Shown: positions 1 through 8,938, numbered from the stretch's first letter. The stretch: 64,000 nt of DNA from Thiovibrio sp964588325 (GCA_964588325.1 CAZPOR010000002.1:186001-250000); one strand, 5' to 3'. The notes: generated by a model from the letters alone, not told the origin. Program-made: numbers and translations.

Positions 1-1
1 A

Positions 2-196
2 GAAGCACTGCGGGGCTATGATATTGTCCCCTCCCGCCGGGAGGCGATCAGGGAAACCATCCGTCATGCCCTGCCCGGCGATGTGGTGTTGCTGTGCGGG
101 AAAGGGCACGAAACGTATCAGATAACCCCGGAAGGGAGATTTTTTTTCGATGACAGGCTTGAAGCTGCGGCCCAGGCTGCGGTGATCAACTGGTAA
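2..196 (+). CDS. murE: MurE, UDP-MurNAc-tripeptide synthetase, C-terminal fragment
   Basis: The window opens inside this gene, leaving the last 64 residues and the stop. MurE is a cytoplasmic ATP-dependent ligase that adds the third amino acid (meso-diaminopimelate in most Gram-negative bacteria) to UDP-MurNAc-L-Ala-D-Glu. The fragment carries the CGKGHE motif typical of the MurE C-terminal domain, followed by Y-Q and the FFDDR segment. The motif that discriminates DAP from lysine lies upstream of the window, so substrate choice cannot be read here. The stop lies 43 bp before murF, as expected in a dcw operon. The identification rests on the KGHE motif and the position next to murF. Confidence 0.88.
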   Translation, partial: EALRGYDIVPSRREAIRETIRHALPGDVVLLCGKGHETYQITPEGRFFFDDRLEAAAQAAVINW

Positions 197-239
197 TGGT
201 CGGAAGAAGCAGGCAGGATCTCAGAGAGGGGGAAACGTA

Positions 240-1730
240 ATGGATCTGGCAATGGTGCGAAAAACAGGTGCTTGCGGCATGCAAAACGGAAGGACGGCAA
301 AAAAATCTGACGCTGGCGCCATGCAAAATCCGGTCTGGACGTTGTCCCAGGTTCTGTTGGCCACTGGGGGCAGGTTTCTTTCCGGCCGGACCGAGGCGGG
401 GTTTCGCCGGGTCTGCACGGACAGCAGGGCCATCGAGCCGGGGGATCTGTTCGTGGCCTTGCGCGGAGAGAACTTTGACGGCCATGCCTACCTGGCGCAA
501 GCCGTGCAGAAAGGGGCGGCCGGGCTGGTGGTTGATGCGGTGCCAGAGAAGATGGTGCCTGTTCCCGTGGTGCTGGTAACGGACACCCTCCGCGCCCTTG
601 GCGATCTGGCCGCCTACCGGAGATCGCTGATGCCGGATCTGCAGGTGGTGGCGATAACCGGGAGCTGCGGCAAGACCACGGTCAAGGAGATGATCGCGGC
701 GATTATAAGCAGGGAATACAGCGTGTTGAAGACGCAAGGCAATTTTAACAACCTGATCGGTCTGCCGCTTTCCCTGTTGCCTGTCGAATTTCACCACGAC
801 TTCGCGGTGATGGAGATGGGCATGAATCAGCCCGGCGAGATCGCCCGGCTCACCGAAATCGCGGATCCGGACATCGCCTGCATCACCAATGTGCAGGACG
901 CTCATCTTGCGGGCTTGAGCGACATCTCCGGAGTAGCCAGGGCCAAGGGAGAGCTCTTTAACGGGATCAAGGCCTGGGGCAAGCTGGTGGTCAATATCGA
1001 TGACAAAAGGGTGCGGGGCATCGCCCGGCGGTGCAGCCAGAAAAAAATCACCTTCGGCCGCAATCCCAAGGCGGAGGTCCGGGGCCTTCGGCTGCGCAGC
1101 CAGGGTGAACGCGGGATGGCGTTTACCCTGCAGATCGGCGCCAACGAGGCCAGAGTGAAAATTCGCGGCCTTGGGGCGCATAATGTGCAGAACGGGCTGG
1201 CTGCGGCTGCCATGGCCCATGCGGCCGGGGTGAAGTTTACCGATATCGTGGCCGGACTGGAAAGCTTCGCTCCCTTTGAAAAACGGCTTCAGGTGCAGAA
1301 GCTCATCGGCGGCCTCAGGCTGGTGAACGACGCGTACAATGCCAACCCCTCTTCAATGCTTGCCGCGCTTGAAACCCTGCGCCAGATGGACCGCACCCAC
1401 AAAAAGGTGGCCGTCCTCGGCGACATGCTGGAGCTTGGGACACAGAGTATCGCCGCCCATCAGGATATCGGCAGGGCTGTGGCGCGGTTCGGCTTCGATG
1501 GGTTGCTGGCAGTGGGGGAATTTGCCGAAACCCTGGTCGGAGCGGCCTGGAAGGCTGGAATGAGCAAGAAAAAGGCGATGTTTTTCAGTACAAAGGAGCA
1601 GGTCGGCGTTTGGCTGCGCGAAAGCATCGGCGCGGGCCTTTTGCGGCAGGGAGACTGGGTGCTGGTGAAGGGGTCACGCGGGATGCGGATGGAAACAATC
1701 ACTCACGATCTGCTTGAGAAGCAGAGCTAA
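240..1730 (+). CDS. murF: MurF, UDP-MurNAc-tripeptide:D-Ala-D-Ala ligase
   Basis: MurF completes the cytoplasmic pentapeptide precursor by ligating D-Ala-D-Ala to UDP-MurNAc-tripeptide. At 496 aa it is slightly long for the family. The ATP-binding loop GSCGKTT is at residues 141-147, followed by the GMN-P-GEI segment, the NDAYNANP motif of Mur ligases, and a C-terminal KGSRGM. The ATG at 240 has a purine-rich site (GAGAGGGGG) a few bases upstream. An internal ATG at 324 would give a more usual N terminus (MQNPVWTLSQV) but has no evident ribosome binding site, so the first 28 residues may be a non-conserved extension or may not be translated. It sits between murE and mraY, 10 bp before mraY. 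Confidence 0.95.
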   Translation: MDLAMVRKTGACGMQNGRTAKKSDAGAMQNPVWTLSQVLLATGGRFLSGRTEAGFRRVCTDSRAIEPGDLFVALRGENFDGHAYLAQAVQKGAAGLVVDAVPEKMVPVPVVLVTDTLRALGDLAAYRRSLMPDLQVVAITGSCGKTTVKEMIAAIISREYSVLKTQGNFNNLIGLPLSLLPVEFHHDFAVMEMGMNQPGEIARLTEIADPDIACITNVQDAHLAGLSDISGVARAKGELFNGIKAWGKLVVNIDDKRVRGIARRCSQKKITFGRNPKAEVRGLRLRSQGERGMAFTLQIGANEARVKIRGLGAHNVQNGLAAAAMAHAAGVKFTDIVAGLESFAPFEKRLQVQKLIGGLRLVNDAYNANPSSMLAALETLRQMDRTHKKVAVLGDMLELGTQSIAAHQDIGRAVARFGFDGLLAVGEFAETLVGAAWKAGMSKKKAMFFSTKEQVGVWLRESIGAGLLRQGDWVLVKGSRGMRMETITHDLLEKQS

Positions 1731-1740
1731 GGAACGCACC

Positions 1741-2820
1741 ATGCTCTATCATCTTCTCTATCCGCTCCACGCCTACTTCAGCGCGCTGAATGTTTTTCGC
1801 TATATCACCTTCCGCGCCATCGGCGCCACGCTGACCGCCTTTCTGATCCTGCTGCTGTGCGGCAACCGGTTCATCAAGATGATGCAGGAAAACCAGATCG
1901 GCCAGGTGGTGCGGGACGACGGTCCGGCCAGCCATTTCAGCAAGCGGGGGGTTCCCACCATGGGGGGGGTGCTCATCCTCTTTGCCGTGACCGTGACCAC
2001 CCTGCTCTGGGTAGATTTGTCGAACGCCTTTGTCTGGATCATCCTCGGAGTAACCCTGTGGTTCGGTGGTATCGGCGCCTATGACGACTACCGCAAGATA
2101 AAGAAGCAGAACAGCAAAGGCCTGAGCGCCCGGGGCAAGATGTTCTGGCAGATCCTCGGCGCGTCCATTGCCGGGTTGCTCATCTACTTCAACCCGAATT
2201 TTGACGGGCACTTGAGCTTTCCGTTTTTAAAGAATATTCAGCCCGACCTGGGCACCTATTATGTGGTGTTCGCCATCCTGGTGGTGGTGGGCGCCTCCAA
2301 CGCGGTGAATCTCACCGATGGCCTGGACGGCTTGGCCACCGGCCCCACGGTGGTGACGAGCAGCGTCTATCTGCTTTTTTCCTATCTGGCCGGGCATGCC
2401 GGGCTGGCGGCATATCTGCAGATTCCCTATGTGCCGGGGGCCGGCGAGGTTGCCATTCTGTGCGGCGCCCTGGTGGGGGCCAGCCTCGGTTTTCTCTGGT
2501 TCAACGCCTATCCGGCCCAGATTTTCATGGGGGATGTTGGCTCCCTGGCCTTGGGCGCCGCCCTGGGCATGGTGGCGATCATCATCAAGCAGGAGATGCT
2601 GCTGGTCATTGTCGGCGGAGTGTTTGTCATGGAGGCGCTTTCGGTCATCCTCCAGGTGGGGTTTTTCAAGATGACCGGCGGAAAGAGGATTTTTCTCATG
2701 GCCCCGTTTCATCACCATTTTGAGAAGAAGGGATGGACGGAGCCCAAGGTGGTGGTCCGGTTCTGGATCGTTTCCATTGTCCTGGGACTGAGCGCCCTGG
2801 CAACCTTGAAGTTGCGTTAG
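1741..2820 (+). CDS. mraY: MraY, phospho-MurNAc-pentapeptide translocase (lipid I synthase)
   Basis: This integral membrane enzyme transfers phospho-MurNAc-pentapeptide to undecaprenyl phosphate, giving lipid I. The 359-aa product starts MLYHLLYPL, typical of MraY. It has the Asp pair DDY at residues 115-116, the NLTDGLDG motif, the MGDVGSLALG loop and the APFHHHFE histidine motif before the last helix. About ten hydrophobic segments are visible. An in-frame upstream ATG at 1714 lies inside murF and would add nine charged residues, so I chose 1741. The gene lies 10 bp after murF and 22 bp before murD, consistent with one operon. Confidence 0.96.
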   Translation: MLYHLLYPLHAYFSALNVFRYITFRAIGATLTAFLILLLCGNRFIKMMQENQIGQVVRDDGPASHFSKRGVPTMGGVLILFAVTVTTLLWVDLSNAFVWIILGVTLWFGGIGAYDDYRKIKKQNSKGLSARGKMFWQILGASIAGLLIYFNPNFDGHLSFPFLKNIQPDLGTYYVVFAILVVVGASNAVNLTDGLDGLATGPTVVTSSVYLLFSYLAGHAGLAAYLQIPYVPGAGEVAILCGALVGASLGFLWFNAYPAQIFMGDVGSLALGAALGMVAIIIKQEMLLVIVGGVFVMEALSVILQVGFFKMTGGKRIFLMAPFHHHFEKKGWTEPKVVVRFWIVSIVLGLSALATLKLR

Positions 2821-2842
2821 GAAAATCGGAGAAGATGAAAGG

Positions 2843-4267
2843 ATGAATTGGAACCTCAAGGAAATACTGCAGCCCGGAGCCCATGTTGTCGTGGTGGGTC
2901 TTGGCAAGTCCGGTGTTTCCGCGGTGCGGTTCCTGCTCAATCTGGGTGTGAAAATATCGGTTTCAGAGGGTGGCCGTCAGGAGAACCTTGAAGGAGACTT
3001 GGTTCGGTGGCTGAAGGAGAAAAGAGTTTTTGTTGAAACTGGCGGCCATACCTCTGAGCTTTTAACATCGGCGGATTGTATTTTGGTAAGCCCGGGCGTC
3101 CCGCTCGACATAGCGCCCCTTGCCGCGGCCCGGCAAAAAGGCATCCCGGTGGTGGGCGAGCTCGCCTTGTCCAAGGATTTCTTGAAAGGAACCCTGGTGG
3201 CGGTGACCGGCACCAACGGCAAAAGCACGGTGACCACCCTGATCGGCGATCTGCTGGCCGGCAGCGGCATGAAGGTCTTTGTGGGCGGCAATCTCGGAAC
3301 TCCCCTGGCTGAATATCTTGCCGGGCCGCAGGAATGTGAGGTGGTGGTTCTTGAGGTGAGCAGCTTCCAACTGGACAGCGGTGGAGAGTTCCACCCCCGG
3401 GTGGGAGTGCTGCTCAATATCACCCCGGACCACCTGGATCGGTATGCCTCCTATGAGGCCTATGTCGAGTCCAAGATGTCGCTCTTTAAAAAACAGCAGC
3501 CTGGCGACGTGGCCGTGGTCAACGGCGACGATCCTGTCATTGCCGGATGGTTGGGCAAAGAGTCGGGAAAAAAGAGCCCCTGGCCGCTACTGGGCGAAAT
3601 CCGGCGATACAGCGCCTGCGAAACGACCGGGATGGCGGCCTTTCTCAGCGGCACCAAGGTCCGCATTGTCACGAAGGGTGAGGCGGGCAAGAAAACCGAG
3701 GAATACGAATTGGCGGGAACCCCTCTTGGCCAGGCGCCAAACACCGAAAACGCCATGGCGGCAATTCTCGCGGTCCGGGCCCTGGGGTGCAGCCCGGCGG
3801 ATATTCAGCAGAGCCTGGCCGGATTCGCGCCGTTGCCGCACCGGCTGTCCCTGGTGGATGAGATCAATGGAATCTCCTACTACGACGATTCCAAGGCCAC
3901 CAATATCGGGGCGGTGTATTCCGCCTTGGGCGGCATGAAGCAGCAGGTGGTGCTCATTGCCGGAGGCCGGGGCAAGGGCGGGGGCTACGAAATGCTGCGC
4001 CCCTTGGTGCGGCAAAAGGTTCGGGCCATGGTTCTGATCGGCGAGGCACGGGAGGAAATGGCCAAGGCTTTCGCCGAGACCACCCGGATAGCCTTTGCCG
4101 CAGAAATGGACGAGGCGGTACGGCTGGCAAGTTCAATGGCGGAGAAGGGAGACGCGGTGTTGCTCTCTCCCGCCTGCGCGAGTTTTGACATGTTCAGAAG
4201 TTACAGCCACCGGGGCGAGGTGTTTGCCCAGGCGGTCAGCAGGTTGGCGGGGCAGGAAGCGCGCTAG
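2843..4267 (+). CDS. murD: MurD, UDP-MurNAc-L-Ala:D-Glu ligase
   Basis: MurD adds D-glutamate to UDP-MurNAc-L-alanine in the cytoplasm. The product is 474 aa. An N-terminal Rossmann-like domain begins with VVGLGKSG. The ATP loop GTNGKST is at residues 123-129, NITPDHLDRY lies in the central domain, YYDDSKATN follows the hinge, and AGGRGKGG is near the C terminus. A GGAGAAG ribosome binding site precedes the ATG. In many proteobacterial dcw clusters the next gene is ftsW; here a 62-codon frame and then murG follow instead. Confidence 0.96.
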   Translation: MNWNLKEILQPGAHVVVVGLGKSGVSAVRFLLNLGVKISVSEGGRQENLEGDLVRWLKEKRVFVETGGHTSELLTSADCILVSPGVPLDIAPLAAARQKGIPVVGELALSKDFLKGTLVAVTGTNGKSTVTTLIGDLLAGSGMKVFVGGNLGTPLAEYLAGPQECEVVVLEVSSFQLDSGGEFHPRVGVLLNITPDHLDRYASYEAYVESKMSLFKKQQPGDVAVVNGDDPVIAGWLGKESGKKSPWPLLGEIRRYSACETTGMAAFLSGTKVRIVTKGEAGKKTEEYELAGTPLGQAPNTENAMAAILAVRALGCSPADIQQSLAGFAPLPHRLSLVDEINGISYYDDSKATNIGAVYSALGGMKQQVVLIAGGRGKGGGYEMLRPLVRQKVRAMVLIGEAREEMAKAFAETTRIAFAAEMDEAVRLASSMAEKGDAVLLSPACASFDMFRSYSHRGEVFAQAVSRLAGQEAR

Positions 4268-4350
4268 CGGCAACGGTCGGGAAAAACGCCCGGAAGCCTT
4301 GTGTCTGAGGGGGCACGGCTGGGGGGCGACAACAGGGCGAGGACGGGTTT

Positions 4351-4539
4351 ATGCAAACAGTGTGCTGTGTGTGCCAGAAAACCAAGAGCCGGACCGGATG
4401 GATACAGGGACAATCAAGCAAGGAAACCAGGGTTTCCCATGGCTACTGCCCGGATTGTTTTCACCAGACCATGGCGCGGGCGCAGGATTGGCTGCTGGCG
4501 AGAAGTGGCGGAAGCCGCAGCCTGGCTGTCGGGCAATAA
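4351..4539 (+). CDS. Small CxxC/SHGYCPxC putative zinc-ribbon protein in the ftsW position
   Basis: This 62-residue frame lies between murD and murG and has a GAGGA ribosome binding site about 8 nt before its ATG. Its stop is 17 bp before murG. The protein has CCVCQKTK near the N terminus and SHGYCPDC in the middle, giving two Cys pairs able to bind zinc. From memory, the same pattern (C-x2-C-K ... SHG-x-CP-x-C) occurs as a short C-terminal module in many deltaproteobacterial sensor kinases and GGDEF proteins; here it stands alone. The tail from about residue 40 is weakly conserved in appearance. The function is unknown. A regulatory or protein-binding role is possible, but a chance frame cannot be ruled out without comparing relatives. 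Confidence 0.6.
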   Translation: MQTVCCVCQKTKSRTGWIQGQSSKETRVSHGYCPDCFHQTMARAQDWLLARSGGSRSLAVGQ

Positions 4540-4556
4540 GGAAAGGGTGGCTGTCC

Positions 4557-5633
4557 ATGCGGATGATCGTGACCGGAGGCGGAACAGGAGGGCATCTTTT
4601 TCCCGGCATTGCCGTGGCCGAAGAGATGCTGCGCCGGTTTCCCCAAGGGAAGGTCCTCTTTGTCAGCACGGACCGGGCCATTGACAACAAGACCCTGGCT
4701 GACCGCGCCTTTGAGAAGAAAGCCATTGCCTGTCTGCCCTTGAAGGGGAAATCGCTTGTGGGGACGGTCAAGAGCCTGGCCCGGCTTCCCATCAGCCTCT
4801 GGCAGGCGTTGCGGCTGGTCCGCGCCTTCAAGCCGCAGTTGGTTTTGGGGGTGGGCGGCTACGTGACCGGGCCGGTGGTGTTGGCGGCACGGCTCCTGGG
4901 GGTGAAAACCTGCATCCATGAGCAGAATTCAATTCCGGGAATGGCCAACAGGATGCTTGGAAAAATCGTCGACCAGGTATATATTTCCATCCCCGGCTCC
5001 GAGGATTTTTTTCCCCGGGGCAAGGCGGTGCTGACCGGCAATCCGGTGCGGGCGGAATTGCTCCAGGGGGCAGGCCGGCGGAAGGATCAGGTCGCAAGCA
5101 AGACGGTGCTGGTTTTGGGGGGCAGTCAGGGCGCGCACCGGGTCAATTCCCTGATGGTGGAGGCCTTTGCCCAGAACCAGTCCGGTGACCCGGTTCAGAT
5201 CCACCACCAGACGGGAAACAGCGATGAAGAGTGGGTGCGTAAGGCTTACGCCGCGGCAGGGGTCACGGCTCAGGTCTCTTCCTTTATCAGCGATATGGCG
5301 GCGGCCTATCGGGATGCGGACCTGGTTGTCTCCCGGGCCGGGGCGACCACCCTGGCGGAGCTGGCGGTGCTTGGCAGGCCGGCGATTTTGATCCCTTTTC
5401 CGTACGCGGCCGATGATCACCAGACGACCAATGCGGCCTTTCTGGTGGCTGGCGGGGCAGCCTTGATGTTTCAGGAGCGGGAACTCGGTGGCCCGAAGCT
5501 GCGGGAGGCGATATGGGGGCTGTTGAACGATGTGCCCCGGCTGCAGTCCATGGCAACGCGGATGAAGGAATTTGCCCGGCCGGAGGCGACAGCCGCCATC
5601 GTGGAAAAAAGCATAGCGTTGTTGGCCGCTTGA
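4557..5633 (+). CDS. murG: MurG, lipid II synthase (GlcNAc transferase)
   Basis: MurG is the peripheral membrane glycosyltransferase that adds GlcNAc from UDP-GlcNAc to lipid I on the cytoplasmic face. The 358-aa product starts MRMIVTGGGTGGHLFPG, containing the first glycine-rich loop. It carries LGGSQGAHRVN at the start of the C-terminal domain and SRAGATTLAEL plus DDHQTTNA in the donor-binding region. The reading frame stays open for another 154 codons upstream, but the N-terminal glycine loop and the GGAAAGG site before 4557 fix the start. The gene is preceded by the small zinc-ribbon frame rather than by ftsW. Confidence 0.96.
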   Translation: MRMIVTGGGTGGHLFPGIAVAEEMLRRFPQGKVLFVSTDRAIDNKTLADRAFEKKAIACLPLKGKSLVGTVKSLARLPISLWQALRLVRAFKPQLVLGVGGYVTGPVVLAARLLGVKTCIHEQNSIPGMANRMLGKIVDQVYISIPGSEDFFPRGKAVLTGNPVRAELLQGAGRRKDQVASKTVLVLGGSQGAHRVNSLMVEAFAQNQSGDPVQIHHQTGNSDEEWVRKAYAAAGVTAQVSSFISDMAAAYRDADLVVSRAGATTLAELAVLGRPAILIPFPYAADDHQTTNAAFLVAGGAALMFQERELGGPKLREAIWGLLNDVPRLQSMATRMKEFARPEATAAIVEKSIALLAA

Positions 5634-5659
5634 GCGGCGCGGATTAAGGACAGAGGTCC

Positions 5660-7051
5660 ATGTATAAGAAAACGCAACATATCCATTTCGTGGGCATCGG
5701 CGGTATCGGCATGAGCGGCATCGCCGAGCTGCTCCTGAACCTCGGCTACACCGTGAGCGGTTCGGACCTGCGGGAAACCGAGATAACCAGGCGTCTGGCA
5801 GGTCTGGGCGGCACGGTCCATACCGGGCATCAGGGGCAATGGATTGCCGGGGCGGATGTGGTGGTGATTTCCTCGGCGGTGCGGGAGAATAACCCGGAAG
5901 TGCAGGCGGCCCGAGCCGCGCATATCCCGGTCATCCCCAGAGCGGAGATGCTGGCCGAGCTCATGCGCCTCAAGAAGTACGGCATCGGCGTGGCCGGCAG
6001 CCACGGCAAGACCACCACCACCTCCATGGTCGGCTGGCTGATGGCCGAGGCAGGCCTTGATCCCACGGTGGTGATCGGCGGCAAGGTGAACAGCCTGGGC
6101 ACCAACGCCAAGCTGGGCGAGGGGGAATTTCTGGTTGCCGAGGCGGACGAGTCCGACGGCTCTTTCCTGAAATTGTCCCCGGTGCTTGAAATCGTGACCA
6201 ATATCGATCTGGAACATCTGGACCATTACCGGGATATCGAGGAGATCAAAGGCGCCTTCCTGGAATTCATCGAAAAGCTCCCCTTTTACGGGGCCGCGGT
6301 TGTCTGTCTGGATGATGCGAATGTTGCCTCGATCCTGGCCCAGATCAGGAAAAGGGTGATCACCTACGGCCTGACCAGTCAGGCCGATGTCCACGCCAGG
6401 GCCGTGACGGCCCAGGGCTTGACCTCGGTGTTCGAGGTCTGCCGGAATACGGAGGTGCTGGGGGAGATAACCCTCAATGTTCCGGGGCTGCATAATGTCT
6501 ATAACGCCCTGGCCGCCATAACCGTGGCCCTGGAGCTGGAGATTCCCTTTGCGGTCATTCAGCGCGCCCTGAAAACATTCAGCGGTGTCCAGCGGCGCTT
6601 GCAGATCAAGGGGGAGGTCGATGGGGTCATGGTCATTGATGATTATGGCCACCATCCCACGGAAATCAGGGCGACCCTGGCAGCCATGCGCTCGGCCTGG
6701 CCGAGAAAGCGGCTCATCGTCATGTTCCAGCCCCATCGCTACACGCGCACAGCCGGATTGTTCAAGGAATTCAGCACAGCCTTCCACGAGGCGGATGTCC
6801 TGCTGCTGACCGAAATATATGCGGCCAGCGAAACCCCCATCGAGGGAGTAAGCGGTTCCGCGCTGTTGCAGGAGATAAAGCTGCACGGCCAGAAAAATGC
6901 CCATTTTGTCGCGGATGTCGGCTCCCTGCCGCGCACGGTGCTGGCCATGGTGCAGCCGGAAGATATAGTCTTGACCTTGGGGGCGGGAAATATCCATCAG
7001 GCCGGTGAGGAACTTCTCCGGAAAATGGAGCAGGCGCATGCTGCCTGCTAA
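5660..7051 (+). CDS. murC: MurC, UDP-MurNAc:L-alanine ligase
   Basis: MurC starts the stem peptide by ligating L-alanine to UDP-MurNAc. The product is 463 aa, the usual length. Features in order are HFVGIGGIGMSGIAE (UDP-binding N terminus), the ATP loop AGSHGKTTTT at residues 112-120, AEADESDGSFL, NIDLEHLDHY, and DDYGHHPTEI with FQPHRYTRT in the C-terminal half, all diagnostic of MurC. The ATG follows an AGGACAGAGG stretch. The 3' end lies 61 bp before the start I chose for murB. Confidence 0.97.
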   Translation: MYKKTQHIHFVGIGGIGMSGIAELLLNLGYTVSGSDLRETEITRRLAGLGGTVHTGHQGQWIAGADVVVISSAVRENNPEVQAARAAHIPVIPRAEMLAELMRLKKYGIGVAGSHGKTTTTSMVGWLMAEAGLDPTVVIGGKVNSLGTNAKLGEGEFLVAEADESDGSFLKLSPVLEIVTNIDLEHLDHYRDIEEIKGAFLEFIEKLPFYGAAVVCLDDANVASILAQIRKRVITYGLTSQADVHARAVTAQGLTSVFEVCRNTEVLGEITLNVPGLHNVYNALAAITVALELEIPFAVIQRALKTFSGVQRRLQIKGEVDGVMVIDDYGHHPTEIRATLAAMRSAWPRKRLIVMFQPHRYTRTAGLFKEFSTAFHEADVLLLTEIYAASETPIEGVSGSALLQEIKLHGQKNAHFVADVGSLPRTVLAMVQPEDIVLTLGAGNIHQAGEELLRKMEQAHAAC

Positions 7052-7112
7052 GGTCTGCGGCTTGCACCGGCGTCCGGCACGGACGGGGTTGCAATTATTG
7101 GGACAGAGGTTG

Positions 7113-8039
7113 ATGAAAAAAGGGGTGGACAAGGGGTGGCCGGAGCAACTGCGTGCGCTGTGGCCCGGGGAGATCGAATGGGACAGCCCCATGGCCCGCT
7201 GGTGCACCCTGCAGGTGGGCGGTCCGGCCAGGGCCATCGCCATGCCGGCCAGCCGGGAAGAGTTGCAAAGCCTCATCGTTGTGCTGGCGCGACTCGGGGT
7301 TTGCTGGAGGGTGATTGGCCGGGGCAGCAATCTCCTTGTTTCCGATGCAGGCTATGACGGGGTCATTGTCATGCTGGGCCGGAAGTTCGCAACCATTGCG
7401 CAGCGGGCCGGGGAAAAGCCCGGAGAGTTTCTGCTCCGGGTTGAGGCGGGTTGCAGCCTGATGAAGCTGGTCAACTGGTGCGCCGGGCAGGGATTGCAGG
7501 GGCTGGAGTTTGCCGCGGGTATTCCGGGTTCGGTGGGCGGGGCGGTGGTCATGAATGCCGGCGCCTGGGGCAAGGAGATGGGAGAGGTGTTGTCCTCGGT
7601 AACGTTTTTGGCCCAGTCCGGGGAGCTCGTGGAGCGGGAAAAAGACGGCCTGGCCCTTTCATACCGGCATCTGGAAACAGAGGGGATGCTCGTGGCGGCT
7701 GCGGAATTTTTGCTGCTGGCCGGTGACCGGCAGGAGATTGCGGCACGATGTGCCCGGTTGATGCGCGAACGGAAAGGCAAGCAGCCCCAGGGGCTGGCTA
7801 ATGCCGGGTCGTTTTTTAAAAATCCGGCAGGCTTGCCCGCCGCCGGAAAACTCATCCAGGACGCGGGACTCAAGGGCGTACGGGTGGGTGGCGCCGAGGT
7901 TTCCGAGGTGCATGCTAATTTTCTGGTGAATACCGGTTCTGCCACGGCCCGGGATTTTCTCGGCCTGATGCAGTTGGTGCAGGAAAAGGTGGCAGCGCGA
8001 TTCGGTGTGTGGCTGGAGCCGGAAGTGCATATTCTGTAA
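7113..8039 (+). CDS. murB: MurB, UDP-N-acetylenolpyruvoylglucosamine reductase
   Basis: MurB is the FAD enzyme that uses NADPH to reduce UDP-GlcNAc-enolpyruvate to UDP-MurNAc. The product is 308 aa, the length of the shorter MurB type. It shows GRGSNLLVSD, GLEFAAGIPGSVGG and MNAGAWG of the FAD domain, then NAGSFFKNP and SEVHANFLVN of the C-terminal domain, including the catalytic Ser/Glu region. I chose the ATG at 7113 because it has AGAGG six bases upstream and fits the family length. The frame is open from 7005, and an ATG at 7038 would overlap murC. In many relatives ddl follows murB; here ftsQ follows directly. Confidence 0.95.
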   Translation: MKKGVDKGWPEQLRALWPGEIEWDSPMARWCTLQVGGPARAIAMPASREELQSLIVVLARLGVCWRVIGRGSNLLVSDAGYDGVIVMLGRKFATIAQRAGEKPGEFLLRVEAGCSLMKLVNWCAGQGLQGLEFAAGIPGSVGGAVVMNAGAWGKEMGEVLSSVTFLAQSGELVEREKDGLALSYRHLETEGMLVAAAEFLLLAGDRQEIAARCARLMRERKGKQPQGLANAGSFFKNPAGLPAAGKLIQDAGLKGVRVGGAEVSEVHANFLVNTGSATARDFLGLMQLVQEKVAARFGVWLEPEVHIL

Positions 8040-8069
8040 GCGATACAGACCAAAAGGGCACAAACGGTT

Positions 8070-8888
8070 TTGCGAAAGGAAAAGTCCATACAGCAGCGTT
8101 ACGGGAACGGCAGAAAAAGCCGGAGCCTGGATCTCAGGAAAAAACTGGCCATTCTCGGGGTTGGTTTTTTGCTGCTGGTGGCAGGATTTGGCGCGGTGGG
8201 CTTTATCGTTTATAAAGCCTTGGGGCGGGCGGATTTTTTCCAGATAACTGCCACCAGCATTGAGGGGTGCCGGAGGACCACCAAGAATCTCATCCTTGAG
8301 ATGAGCGGGGTGGATGTGCACAGTAATCTGCTGGCCTTGGATATCAAACGGGTGAAGGCTGGGATCGAGGCCCATGAATGGGTCGAATCGGCGGAGATCG
8401 CAAGGGACTGGCCCAACCGTTTGACCATTGTTGTCAAGGAGCGTTTGCCGGTGGCCATTGTCAGCCTCGACAACGGGTTGTTCTATCTTGATCAGAACGG
8501 CGTAGCCTTTGCCCAGGTGCTGCCGCCCGAGGATATGGACTATCCCATCATCACCGGGATGAATAGGGAGGAATGGCCGAGGAACCTCAAGGATTCGCAA
8601 CTGGGCGCGGCCCTGCAGTTCATCAAATACGCGGGGCAGGGGAGTTCCATTCTGCCAAAGCAGAATATCTCGGAACTCCATGTGGACGGGGACGAAAATA
8701 TCATCCTCTATCTGGTGGACCGGCCTTTTCCCATCCATCTGGGAACAGGCAATGTGGGGACCAAATATTACTGGCTGACCAAGGTGCTGTACAAGTTGTA
8801 CAAGAGCAAGGAGTTTGAAAAAGCCGCCTATGTCAGGATGGACTATGGGCGCAACCAGGTGCTGGTGGGTTTTGACGAGGCGGGATGA
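8070..8888 (+). CDS. ftsQ: FtsQ/DivIB-type cell division protein
   Basis: FtsQ is a bitopic inner membrane protein that links early and late parts of the divisome. The 272-aa product has a basic N-terminal cytoplasmic stretch, one transmembrane helix at about residues 25-49 (LAILGVGFLLLVAGFG and onward), then a POTRA domain running from FFQITATSIEG through the AHEWVESAEIARDWPNRL segment, and a beta-rich C-terminal domain. The start is a TTG at 8070 with an AAAAGGG stretch somewhat far upstream, so the start is uncertain by a few codons. The location between murB and ftsA is the classical one. Confidence 0.92.
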   Translation: MRKEKSIQQRYGNGRKSRSLDLRKKLAILGVGFLLLVAGFGAVGFIVYKALGRADFFQITATSIEGCRRTTKNLILEMSGVDVHSNLLALDIKRVKAGIEAHEWVESAEIARDWPNRLTIVVKERLPVAIVSLDNGLFYLDQNGVAFAQVLPPEDMDYPIITGMNREEWPRNLKDSQLGAALQFIKYAGQGSSILPKQNISELHVDGDENIILYLVDRPFPIHLGTGNVGTKYYWLTKVLYKLYKSKEFEKAAYVRMDYGRNQVLVGFDEAG

Positions 8889-8920
8889 GGTGGAAGCCAT
8901 CTCTTCCGACCTTCGAGCAG

Positions 8921-8938
8921 GGACATGGTTGCATGTCC
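8921..8938 (+). other. Short perfect hairpin between ftsQ and ftsA
   Basis: GGACATG and CATGTCC form a 7-bp stem around a GTTG loop in the 149-bp gap between ftsQ and ftsA. No T-run follows, so it is not an intrinsic terminator. It may be a local mRNA structure. No role is assigned. Confidence 0.35.

Noticed and set aside
4095..4556. 154-codon N-terminal extension of murG
   Set aside because: Overlaps murD, lacks any MurG similarity, and the glycine-rich MurG N terminus with its own ribosome binding site begins at 4557.
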